Of a DNA stretch of 64,000 nucleotides, positions 9,852 through 20,718 are shown one piece after another. The notes beneath the pieces were generated by a model. It ran no database searches. It worked only from the letters and a program-made list of their open reading frames with translations, and was not told where the DNA came from. Every line of letters starts with the position of its first letter. The stretch's first letter is position 1. The translations under genes were made by a program, and so were the position numbers. This DNA is from Lepraria neglecta (Eukaryota > Ascomycota > Lecanoromycetes > Lecanorales > Stereocaulaceae), in NCBI GenBank assembly GCA_033220425.1, contig CM065646.1:3913501-3977500 (forward strand). Direction: 5' to 3'.

Positions 9852-11532
9852 CTACCGCCTTGCATTCCCTTGTATTGGACCTCCTACTTGCAGACTAGAC
9901 GTCACTTGAGACCCAGGCCGAGGCGACGAATACGGTTGCATGTTTGGTCCTGAGGGTGTCGGGTTTCTAGGCGGACTCGGTGGTCCTTGACCCATGTTTT
10001 GACGTTGCTGCATATTTGGTGCAGATCCTTGGGCCATGTTTGGGCGCTGCTGTATGTTTGGGCCACCTGCAGGGGGGATGGTTTGTCCTTGCTGCATGTT
10101 TGGTCGACCTCCAGGGGGCATGCTTTGTCCTTGTTGCATGTTCGGCGCCGACCCAGAAGGTGCAGCTCCAGATGGCAGATTCTGCCCTTGCTGCGGATAC
10201 GCCCCGGCTCCTTGAGGCATGCTTTGTCCTTGTTGATATGGACCCTGTCCGGGAGGCATACCTTGACCTTGTTGGGCTGGAAGAGGTCCAGGCTGCATGA
10301 ATTGACCATTCTGTGCGCCTGTTCCCATATTAGGCATTCCATTCTGACCCACAGGCATCTGCTGGAGCGGTGGATTCTGTTGCTGTTGCTGCTGAAGAGG
10401 CATGTTTTGATTCACTACGCCCCCAGTGGCCGTGGGCGGGCTGCTTGGTGGGAACGCACCTGGAAACGTTGGTCGCTCCGATTGGAAGTTTGCCATATTT
10501 GCTTGTGGCGGCAAGTTCTGGCCTATCGAAAGATTTTGCAGCTGCGGCATCTCTTGCGCTTGCATAGGCCCGTGGCTTTGCATGTTATTGTTTTGTAGCT
10601 CCTGATGCCCCGAGTTGTCCTGTCTACCTTGTAAGTCCCATCCTTGTGCTGTTCCATCCATCAGACCGTTACTACTGATAGACGACTTTGCGTCGCTGGG
10701 ATTGGAATGGCCCTCCTGAAAGTCAAGTACGGTATCGGCCCACATTTCGTATTGTGCTTGCCATCCTGAGATGACAGACTGGTGTCCAGACTCCGAGTAG
10801 CCTTCGAATTCCCAAGAATGCTCGACTCGCAAGCTCCATATTCTGTGTGCTTGAGCTTCAAGTTCGTAAGCTATGGAGGCCGTCTCTTGGGTATTGTGTT
10901 CTAGGTCCAAGTCAGTCTACGAAAAGGTCACAAGGGATGAGAAGACACCTACGAGATTGGGCAAGAAAATAAGAGTTTTTCTTGCTCTTGAAATCTAGGA
11001 CCATACGATGATATTGCCTTGGAGCCGACTGTGGAGAGCTCCTTCGCCTTGTACCTGCCGGTGGAGGCCCTTGTCCTAATGCTCCCATGCTCAAGACATT
11101 GCTCTGACTAGATAGACTTTGAGCCTGTGGTTGAGCGAGCTGCGTGTCCTGAATCCGCCATTGCGGCGTCTCTGTTCGAACCACGGTCTGGATATTAGAA
11201 CTGGATGAAACAGCAGATGTTGGCTGGTTTAGGTTCGAGGCAACATATGCCTGCCCAAAGAGTAGTGGTGGACTCTGGGCAGGCCGGCCGTACGTAGGTT
11301 GTGGAGAAGAGGATTGAGAGAGCGCTGAAATGGCTTGATTCGGTTGATTTTGCCCTAGATTTTGCTGAAATCCATTGGGATCCTGAGCGGGCTGGCCGTT
11401 CAGAGGATTTGTCTGCGCACTACCTTGCTGAGGCGCGATACGGTCAGGAGGTATGTTATCGGCAATGTATGTCATGACTGATGACTTTGGGTCCATCATG
11501 AACTTGCGGAAGCTACGACTTTGTTCTGCCAT
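9852..11532 (-). CDS. Q/N/P/G-rich low-complexity protein, unknown
   Basis: Exons 10953..11532 and 9852..10900 (52-nt intron, GTAGGT..ACTGAC..CTAG) give 542 aa; the start ATG sits in a strong CCACCATGG context. The N-terminal ~30 residues (SRSFRKFMMDPKSSVMTYIADNIP) and a central block with conserved-looking aromatic residues (RIWSLRVEHSWEFEGY, WQAQYEMWADTVLDF) look folded. The last ~250 residues are prion-like, with runs of Gln and repeating NMQQGQSMPPGG-type units. Possibly a nuclear or cytoplasmic assembly protein; no family recognised. Confidence 0.75.
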
Positions 11533-12188
11533 GGTGGAACACTTTCGCAGTACGCTGCTATTCAAAATTGAGTTACTTGGGGAGGTGAGAAGTTCGAAAA
11601 TCTATGGGTGGATGAGTGCAATTCGCAAATTCCTTTTGAGAGGTACATCTTTCCATTGTATATTGCATTGTCGGCTCGCTGTGGCTGCTGACTGTTCCTG
11701 TGTTGCTAGGCGAAATCTTTCGGGCTTATTCCCCATCTGACATAACATAAGCAATCTCACGCAACAATGCATGCAAGCATTAAGCCGAGACGCCACCAAA
11801 TGCATTCTAATCAAGAGTCTAGTTCTCGAATAGGGAAGTGCTGGAGAGCTAAAGCGGGGATCAATTGATTCGTGGGGCTGTTGACCCTTTTTGTGCCTTC
11901 AGCAGACGCCTCCTTGCATCCGTCGTGACCTTCTATGGGAGTCCGTTCTTACCTTTCCATCTACAAGTGCACATATCAAGAGCGGCAACTGGCCTGCTAG
12001 GCAAAATCGCGGAGCTGAGACTGGACTCTTTCATATGGTTTTGGAGCGTGTAACCGTCCGTTGGAACGTATTGAAGAATTGCATTGGACGAAGGAACATC
12101 ACACCATTTACCGAGACAGAACGCATCTCAAGTCATTACAACAAACGCCAGCCTCACACCCACTAAAAAACCCCCCTCGAAAACCACG
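11533..12188. other. Intergenic region
   Basis: Promoter side of the Q/N-rich gene and 3' flank of the glycine-zipper gene. Short open frames on both strands show no protein-like composition. Nothing else seen. Confidence 0.5.
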
Positions 12189-12740
12189 TCAATGTTTCTT
12201 CCCACCAAAGCTAACGCTCTCACTAAAGCTCTCCGAGAACCCACCACTATGCTGTCCCTGTCCACTATGCGGTCTCTGCTGATTTTCCATCTTATCCTGC
12301 TTATGCTTCTTCAACTTATCCTCGGCAAAGCTTCCCAAGATAGCCCCACCGATCGTGCCGAGAATCCCATGACCAGCTTGATGCCCGGTGAAGCCACCAG
12401 CAAGGCCGCCAGTGATGGCGCCGCCGATACCACGCTCGCCGTCAGCGGGCTGTTCGCCGTTTTGGGGATATTGTGGTCTTGGGGTGTGTTAGTAGGAGAT
12501 TCTGAGATTGGACATTAGCTGGAGAGAGATAGCTCACTGTTGCTGCTGGCCGTATTGTTGCTGGTTCTGGTAACCTTCCTGGCCGTATTGGCTGTGCTCC
12601 TGTCCGTAAGGGGCGGTTTGCTGGCCGTATGGCTGCTGCTGGCCATAGGCTTGCTGGTTATTCTGCTCGTAGCCGTAGCCTTGGTTTTGGGGCTGGCCTT
12701 GATAGCCGCCGTATTGTTGCTGGTTGTAGGAGTCAGACAT
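12189..12740 (-). CDS. Gln/Tyr-rich glycine-zipper protein
   Basis: Exons 12538..12740 and 12189..12477, with a 60-nt intron (GTGAGC..CTAAC..AAG); 163 aa. Residues 1-70 are almost only Gln, Tyr, Gly and Asn (YGQQQPYGQQ repeats). Exon 2 holds a glycine-zipper double-span, GGAITGGLAGGFTGHQAG then GTIGGAILGSFAEDKLKK, typical of the 17-kDa-antigen-like / glycine zipper 2TM family, followed by a basic and Ser-rich tail. Such small fungal proteins are often stress-induced and may associate with membranes. Role here unknown. Confidence 0.75.
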
Positions 12741-13455
12741 TATGGTGGTGTTTGAGTAGTTTGCTGGTGTGCGGTGGAAAAGTTCTTGGAGCTGGAAGAT
12801 GTAATTGTGAGGAGTCTGTGTTTGAATTGCACTTTTGAGAGTGAGATCTGGGCCTTCTTATGTGCTGATTCCGCTTGGGCCAAGCTAGACATGCGGGTCC
12901 GAGCTTACTGATCCAGCCGACCCAGAACAACGCCTCCACAATGCAGGGCTGAGGCTGAAGTGCGTCGTGGGCCGCCACAGATAGACCTAGCGTTCACCAA
13001 GCGATATCACGTCAGCTTATGGCTGTGCGATTGACCTATCGCCTATCATATCGAGATTCGTGCTTTCGCTTGGAACAGCCGTTTAGGCCTGTCTTGTTCG
13101 AAGGCGCGAGGATTGGGCTGTGCCACGAAGAATGTTCTAGGCCAGATGAGTACAGATTTTTCGTAGCTCATAAGCTGATGGATAGAAGCAATTGCTGAAC
13201 CAATCGCCGCGCGGCATGAACCACGACACCAATAATAGTAGTGCGAGAATAGAATCGTGATCAGAAAGCAATATATCATCAGATAACCAACGCTCCATTG
13301 ATTAACGTCAACATTGCAGAGACGAATTCTGACGATCTTACTCACTGCAGGAGTTGCTGTAAACATTAAGACATCGGTTATTATTCTATACAATGCTTTC
13401 AACTCCATTACCAATGCTACGCCGCACTATGCCCATGCCAAATCTGAAGATCTAT
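12741..13455. other. Intergenic region between two minus-strand genes
   Basis: Holds the promoter of the glycine-zipper gene and the 3' flank of the MFS gene. No supported gene or repeat. Confidence 0.5.
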
Positions 13456-15193
13456 TCACGTGGGAGCGTATCTGCTCATCCTCCGTATCTTCTCTCCATA
13501 AATAAAGAACAGTACAGGAACGGGCAAGAACGCGACAGTCAGGAATCCAAGAAGACTGGTCGCCCATGCAACTCCTAATTTGTGATACATTTGTACGGCG
13601 AACAGAGGGAATCCTGCACCAGCCGTAGATCGGAGAATACTGTTGGCGGCGATAGCACTGTTGGCGTACATCAGGTAGACGTCGATGATGTAACTCAAAC
13701 CCCTGATGTCATTGTCAGCTCACGTTATAGAGCACTCCATAGCTTGCCACTTACTGTAAGAAGATCATTAAAATACCAGCGCCGATTGGAATACCAGCGA
13801 GGACTTGAGGAACCCATGTGATGTGTGGGCTGCTCGTCCACGCGAACCAGAAAAGCCCAATTGGCAGCATGAATGCGCCAACGATCATGGGTACTCTTGT
13901 GTGTTGTTAGTGCTGTTCTGGGCGTCCAATAGCTCGCAACCAACTTACAATCTCTCCTCAGGGACTGGTCTTCCTCCGTTCTCTTCCATCTTACGCTTGT
14001 AGCGAGTATTCGATGTATACGTGATGATTGCAACACCTACGATGACGCCGAGGGTGATCCCGAGGAAAGGAAGCGCACCAACGCCGGCATTCCAACCTCG
14101 ATCTTCCTGGAAAGCGATTGGGTATGATTCGAAGAAGAGATAGATCATGCCATAGATGAAAGCCATGTAGATGGTGACCAATGTCAGGATAGGCTCAAGA
14201 AGCAACATCTTGAAGGGCCGGAATAGGTATTTCTCGACGATGTCGTTCATGTCGACTCGACTTTCGTCGTGCGGGGCGTGTATCGCCCAGTTCTTCGTTG
14301 CGAACCGGATCTTTGCTGCCTTCCGGGACAGAAGTACGGGGACGTAGGATTCAGAGATAACAATTAAAGCCAGGGTTCCAAAAAAGGCGCCCATGATCAA
14401 TGTAAGCCACAAAGTCCACCTCCATCCAAGATAGCTCTTTGTGATGAATCCTCCTGCTATAGGTCCGGCGACGGGACCTATGAAAGTGGCTCCAGAGAAT
14501 AGGCCAAGGGCAAATCCTCGTTCCACTGGCCCCCAAATATCCGCCAGGGCTCCGCCGACGATGGCTAGAGGTGCTGACCCAAATAGTCCTCCAAGAAATC
14601 GACATAGCATGATTGTTTCAACGTTTTGTGCGACGGCGACAGGGATGTTGAATATAACGAAACAGGCGAAGCCAAAGAAGAGGGGTGGCTTTCGGCCATA
14701 CAACTCAGAGAACGGGCCCCAGATGATAGGTCCAACAGCGAAACCCTGGTTGAGACAGTCAGCGCAAGTCCGTGATGTAGGTTGAGCTACGCACCAAAAC
14801 GAACAAGCTCGTGCCCAAAGTCATGACCTCGGTCGACACGCCGAACTCCGCTGCAGTGACCATGGTTGCAGTGCTGAAAACGCTGCTTGCAAAGGTAATG
14901 CAGAACGTCATACTAGCATACAGAACGGTGGCTATATATTTCTTTGTCTTAGTCCAGTTTTGAGGGTTCTGAGGGTCATCCGGTCCATCCCAGCCTATAA
15001 CATTGCCCTCCTCTTTTGTTTGCCGCTTGTCGATATCGCCTTGGTCGACTTCATTGTTGTCTTTGGCTCCTGTATCTCCTTTCTCGATATCTCGGTCCAT
15101 GTTGCTGCTGCTCTCGTCTGGCAGGGTCTCTTTGGAGGTTGTCCTGGATGCCATGGCTGGGATAGTCCCTTCTGAGATATTGGGGGACTGCAT
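13456..15193 (-). CDS. MFS transporter, DHA1 (polyamine/multidrug) type
   Basis: Four exons: 14795..15193, 13949..14745, 13755..13895 and 13456..13702; 527 aa with all phases consistent. An acidic cytosolic N-terminus (~90 residues) ends in DDPQNPQNWTKTKKY, the usual lead-in for fungal DHA1 exporters. Motif A is read as ELYGRKPPLF, and motif C as GATFIGPVAGPIAGGF, the antiporter signature. Twelve spans fit. The central loop carries PVPEERLVPMIVGAFMLP across the second intron. Start at 15193; ATG 15154 is a possible alternative. Likely a plasma-membrane drug/H+ antiporter; the substrate cannot be read from sequence. No partner biosynthetic genes nearby. Confidence 0.92.
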
Positions 15194-15603
15194 CGGCGAA
15201 AAGGAAGCGATTCGTAGGTGCAAAAGACGGCAAATGTGGTGTGTAGGACAACGCAACGCACGATGGATGTATGCACAGCATATTGAAGGAGGGAAAGAAC
15301 AAAATACATATAAAGGCAGTTAATGAGTAATGACAATGCGATCTCGCCCCCTCGCCCGCCATTAAACTCCGATCTGATTGACACCAGAGGGATGAGTAGG
15401 ATACGCATTACGTCAAGCGGATTCAGTGTCTCGGAGATGCCGAAAGGTGCGCTAAGCGGGCCGATTTAGCCGGGTTCTCCTGCAAACTTTTTAGATGATT
15501 CGCCCTACAAAGTACAAGATGCCATCTGCTTATTACTGGAGTCAGGCATCGTGCATGAGATTTGTTTGCAAAATCTCTGCGCAGCTTACAAGAGCCATCT
15601 AAA
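15194..15603. other. MFS promoter / intergenic
   Basis: 410 bp upstream of the MFS gene. No further gene or repeat seen. Confidence 0.5.
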
Positions 15604-16399
15604 TTACATGTATGATTGCGGCACGTGGCCCTGACATTTCAGATCATCCTCCTTTGTTTGCCCCCACAGACCCTTGACCATGTTAGGAACAACCTGTGAT
15701 GCCGTATCCATAGTCTCGAAATCCCAAGTATACGTCCAATCCCCGGCAAATCGTCCTAGAAAGCCTCGCCTCGATCTTAGAGAGGCGGAGTGGCAGCCTC
15801 CCACGTCGGGTCGCCCTTCTTCTCCTCCTTGAATTCTGCAAAGAAGCTTCGAAGTTTCTCTGGGTCATCTCGTACACTTTGACTCTATCCCACAGACTCC
15901 ACCCAGCCCCAGCTGCATGCTGAAGAACCACTCTGACGTTATATCGACTGAAGTGAGACAAAGCCTCCATCTGCTGTGGTGTAAGGTCCTACTGGTCGGC
16001 TCGGAAAACTACAACGGTGCCCAGCCATGCCACCGGCACCCATCCGAATGCTTTCTCGTTCAGATTGACGATTCTGAACAGCCATGTTGTAGGTTGGTTG
16101 ACGTGGACTCCAATTGCGTCGCTGTCCTTCCACTCTGGATCTGGGCGAACTCTGTATACCTTAATTGCCATTCCGACGAGCACAGATATTTCTGGAATGA
16201 TGCCGTCAAGACCAAACACTGAGTCCTGTGGAGGGACTTCGACAGGCTCATAGGTGTCTGCCTCATGGAGCTGTATGTCCCCCTCGCAGTTGATGCGGAC
16301 GCCTTTGATCCTGGCTAGGGTTCCTACTCCATGGAGCTGCTTGTCGCATCCGCAGCTATTGCAAACGCCCTCGATCATCCCTACTTTTATTTTGTCCAT
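15604..16399 (-). pseudogene. Decayed gene of unknown family
   Basis: From ATG 16399 (MDKIKVGMIEGVCNSCGC) a protein-like frame runs ~137 codons, with HLNE-type and Trp-rich strands (WLFRIVNLNEKAFGWVPVAW). A TAG follows, after which the same frame goes on convincingly (DLTPQQMEALSHFSRYNVRV, GWSLWDRVKVYEMTQ). Near 15830 coding potential moves to another frame (EFKEEKKGDPTWEAA) and then again (GRFAGDWTYTWDFETMD). One stop plus at least two frame changes suggest a dead gene. The CxxCxC-type Cys cluster near the N-terminus is notable. No family recognised. Confidence 0.6.
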
Positions 16400-17699
16400 C
16401 TTTAGGATATGGGATTGCAACAAAGAAGGTTTGGCTTAGGGGTTGGAGCTGCGAATCGAGAGCGAGGAAGTGATCCTAATTTCATACTCTTTGCAAGACG
16501 ATTTCTTGCTTAAAATTTGAGCTCTTCTTTTGCTGCGACACAGATCCAGATGCACAAGGCAGGCTCGCAGAGTAAGATCCAGGTATGAGATATAGATTAA
16601 AGCATTGTGGTGCTGGCTCTGGAAAAGTTTTCTGCCCGAACACACCAAGTTCTGTGTTGAATCTGTGTTGAGATCGAGATGATGAGAGCGGCAGCAAAGT
16701 CACACCAGCAAGAATAGTAAGTTATTTATACTCCATGATGCTGACCGAACGACGCTATAAATATGAACGTGACCCTACCTTGGAGTGAATGTGCATGTTC
16801 TTGTAGAGCGTGCATTACGTCTGCGACAGATGGCTGCATAATTACGAGGCACTAGCCCGCGAACGGCAAGTCAACGCTGAGTGAATTTCAATGATGATTA
16901 GCAATGCTCTCCCTTAGCCAATCTGGTACGTGATCCCGGAGCAATCTCCGCTGCCTTTACTGGAATCGACGTGTGGAATACAAATGTACATCCAAATGAT
17001 TATTTAGCTTCACCGCTCGTATTACAATATACCATAGACTTTGGTGCACGATCCCGGGCAGCTTCACTCGTTTAATAGCGTGTTTACCTTAGCTATGTGC
17101 GTAATGACATTTCTCACGCCACGGAAGTCCTGGAGCGGTTTCGCCACTCGAGCGTTCTGAACAGTGGTCATACAAATGGATTTGTATCATGAACAAATCA
17201 TTCTGCCTACCATTTGCGGAGGTCTTCTGTTTTCACCTACATCGCAGCTCGCCAAGATAAACAATGTCATGGCGAGGAATGGCATCCCAGCTTGGCTTCA
17301 ACCTGGCCCAACAATCAGTCCGCCCCCCACTTCTTATTCCAATCAGGTTTTGTTAAAACATATTATCCCCCACTGAGCGAGTTGCTGCTGTTCCATATAG
17401 TATGAAAAATCTCTTTCCCTGCTTGGCGAAGGAGCCACGAAGTACCTTTTCTAAAGTTAAATTTGCTCAAACAGCGCCTCTCGATTACTCAGAGTTTTCC
17501 CCGTACATTTCTCTTCCCTTTCAAAGACCACAGTATTTACCCACCTTACGAACTTCGCCATCTACATCTTTCTTCGCGGATTCAAGTTTCCATCTTTACC
17601 TGACATCATGGCGAATGGTACCCCGTCAGCAGCTGTTCGTAAAAACAGATAGGATTCTTGGATCTCCCACCCGGTCAGTCATTCAACTCTCAACGTGTC
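16400..17699. other. Gene-free interval
   Basis: About 1.3 kb with no supported gene. Open frames are short and of random composition. Confidence 0.5.
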
Positions 17700-18631
17700 A
17701 AGCAAGTATTATACTGACATATCCTGCAGAAATCCGCCTTGAAATATATCCCCGTGTTCTAACGCAGCCCCTAGACCCTGATACGTATGGGGCCTAGAGA
17801 CCAGATACCCGTACCGCGAAGCCTCTGGCAGTGACAAGGGCGATGCTAGATGACCGCAAGAATCCCGAAGACAAGTTTGAGTAAAAAGTAACGAAGTTTG
17901 GCCAATTCTGCGGGTCTCCCTCGCTCGGATTAACATCACAGCTGTTGCGTAGGTGCAAGACTATTGACCAAGAAACGGCACCACTCTTATACGGCAAGAA
18001 TATATTCGAATTCGATATTGACGAGAGCGAACTCTACGATCCCCCGCTTAATCCAAGAAGATATTTGGGTTGCGGCAAGAGAATACTACTACGCAAGGGA
18101 AAAGGATTCGAAAGCCAAAGTCGCAGGAGTTTCGAACACAGCACGGAAGCTTAGCATTATGGTCTTTGCGAGATTCTTCGATTCTCGAAATTGGCCCGGT
18201 TCTTGAACACAATTGGACCTCACAACGCCGCAAGTCTTACAACTAATATATTCACAATGAATAAAAGTGATGAGGACGACGATGTGTGCAATTCTGTTCA
18301 TCCGGTCGAAGTGATCAGGCAGCTACTGAAACTTCATGCACCAGGTGTACGCCAAATCATCTTTTTATGTGGCTCGAGTGCAGACGATCCATATGAATAT
18401 GAATACGGCCAACATTGTTCTGATGGCGTCTCGTGGCGTGGAGGAAGAAGCGAAGAGGAGGCTATCTACGATGTGTTGAAACGATGGGCGGAGGAGCTAC
18501 CAAGCTTGGAGTATGTTTGCTTTAATGAATTTAGTGGCCGCGATCCTACTATCAAAAAAGGGCTTCAGGAGCTCAATCGAGAGATTGAGGTGAAGGCTTC
18601 GACTAAGACGTTGGGCAAATTGGTGGTATGA
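17700..18631 (+). pseudogene. Decayed 2EXR/F-box-like family protein, copy 1
   Basis: Pieces appear in the order expected for the fungal 'LPxEIRLxIYxxVL' proteins. PAEIRLEIYPRVL lies near 17728. RRCKTIDQETAPLLYGKNIFEF lies near 17946-18010, matching the usual 'LLRTCKxIxxEAxPILYGxN' block. A long acidic C-terminal frame (18191-18631) contains KLHAPGVRQIIFLCG and ELPSLEYVCFNEFSG. The pieces are in different frames, separated by stops. First of three tandem relatives. Confidence 0.65.
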
Positions 18632-18828
18632 AATCCAGGGGGTGCTACTTTTCTTGGCAGAGAACTCAGTAAATGCTCGATCTCACTCAAACCTCCCTCA
18701 AATGGGCCTTTGGTTGGCTCAAATCTTTGCTAGAACACTTCATATTCTCTTCAAAAACTTCAGAGAAGCCCCACATTCTATTGTCTACTTAGTTCAGACG
18801 GCTCGTAAAGGTTCTCGGAACCGGTAAA

Positions 18829-19542
18829 TTGCCCGCAAAAATAGCAGCGCTAGTACTAATAGAGCTCGCAGAAGTCCGCCTCGAAATCTACAAACACGTT
18901 CTGACGGTACCTCGAGAAGCGGACGATCCAGACTCGAATGAGAGTGCGAGACCTAGGTTTGGGGACACTATGCGCCTTAGAGTTGCATGGAAACATCGAC
19001 ACCACCCAGAAGGGATCAAGGACCCTTTCCGAATAAAGGCAATCAAATTTTACCAAAACCTCATCGGTGATGACACGCTTGATTTCTCACCGCAGCTCCT
19101 ACGCACATGTAAAACTATCCACCAGGAAGCGGCTCCGATTCTGTATGGCAACATCTTCTATTTCTCGCTTTTGGACAAAGACATGTTTCTTGGTGACAAA
19201 AGAATAACATTCCCATGAGGAGGAAAGTTCGAGTATCAGTTGTCCAAACTTTTCGAATATGATGCTGAGGGCTGGAAATACGAGCTCTGCAAAATACTCC
19301 GCCATTCGATCTTCGCCCAGTTCATCAATGAAATAGGAGTCGAAAACGCCTCCGGCCTTAAGAGCCTTATCATCGACGCGGACGGTGTCCCTGATTTCGA
19401 GGATATTTACTACGCTGACGATCGTATCGAAGTTGTCGCGCAGCTCTTGCATGAATACGTTTCTGGTATACGCCACATAGACGTCAAAGAAGACATCAAG
19501 AAGAGGGCGGTAGCCAAGAGGATGGGCGAAATGCTCATTTGA
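18829..19542 (+). pseudogene. Decayed 2EXR/F-box-like family protein, copy 2
   Basis: The best preserved of the three. A 129-codon frame carries LAEVRLEIYKHVLTVPREA and LLRTCKTIHQEAAPILYGNIF. After a frame break at ~19218 a second frame (19240-19542) carries FAQFINEIGVENASGLKSLII and YVSGIRHIDVKEDIKKR. Same block order as copy 1. It might be rescued by an intron near 19210, but I see no good splice pair. Confidence 0.65.
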
Positions 19543-19839
19543 AGCGCTAATGAAGGATAAGGAATCATTAGAATTCTTTCACATGCAGAAATTAATTGTT
19601 TACGATTTTCCTTGGCAGATGAGTCATGCAAATAGGTAAAACTGGCAAGATCAACCAAGACCTTCCATCTCCTTCACATATCAAGCACCACAGATAGTCA
19701 GTATGCTCAAATCTCATCTTTTCCAATCCTGGCAGCCAATCATGGTCAAGTGTACGAGGATATTAGCGTCCGCCGCGCACATTGAGACCCGAGTCATATG
19801 CGCCCCCATTCAAACTCCCAACCGATACAAAGGTCTAGG

Positions 19840-20718
19840 TTTCCTTGATCTCCCCATTGAGATCCGTCTCCTAATATGTCCACACGTCCTCATGTCTGAC
19901 CGCCGAAGTGGACGTTCTGATGTTGAGGTACACTACAATCATTCATCCGTATCAACAATTTGGGTCGGCGATGAGTCTAGTCGATATGAAAGATATCACC
20001 CTCCACACTCACTTACGACTACTCACCAAGCAGGTCGAGATATGATGGCAGTCTGTATCCGGAAATCCTCGCAACCTGCAGCACGATCTATAATGAAGCT
20101 CAGGATTTCGTCTCTTGGCACGGCGAGCACAGCTTTCAATTCATCTTTAATTCGGAGTCCGGCATATAAGCAAGCCCAAGAACACTGCGCGAGAAATGCC
20201 CTATAATAATCGATTACACGACAAAAGACTGGGAACATGTGACAGCACCAAACTTCTTCCGGGACAGTATATTCTGCGCGTTCCTGGTCAAGATTGGTCG
20301 TGCCAATGCTGTCAAAGTCACTTCTGTTGCCATCTTAGCTGAAGATGCAGACGCTCTCGCACACCTGTTGCCGTTGATCACCGAAATGGTGAAGTTGCAT
20401 ATGCCAGACTTACGGGAGTTAGACGTTGATGTTTGGAAGAAAGTTCACTAGGACGAATCGCCGGATAATGACCATCCGGACCGCAGCTCTCCATTCTGGG
20501 CTAACGGCATCTTCGAACCCATGTATCGGAGTTTGAAGGAATTTGTGACTCAGATCACCTAGCTTAGGAGATTTAAGTATGAAGGCCAGATTTTCTTTGG
20601 CGAATTTGATTGGGGACCAGTCTTTGAGCGAAAGCTGCTGAAGGACCTGGAGGAGGAAGTGAGGATGAGGGGAGTTCTCAACGTTTCTGAAGATGCGCCC
20701 CAATCTGATGGAGACTGA
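19840..20718 (+). pseudogene. Decayed 2EXR/F-box-like family protein, copy 3
   Basis: Starts with LGFLDLPIEIRLLICPHVL. A shifted frame then carries YPEILATCSTIYNEAQDFVS, and after an in-frame stop FLVKIGRANAVKVTSVAIL and MPDLRELDVDVWKK. The C-terminal stretch RRFKYEGQIFFGEFDWGPVF ends with a stop near 20717. At least three stops or frame breaks separate homologous blocks. Clearly the same family as the two units upstream. Confidence 0.65.

Noticed and set aside
9987-10598. 203-codon plus-strand ORF
   Set aside because: Antisense of the Gln-rich tail; Leu/His-rich composition is the expected shadow of Gln/Met/Pro codons.
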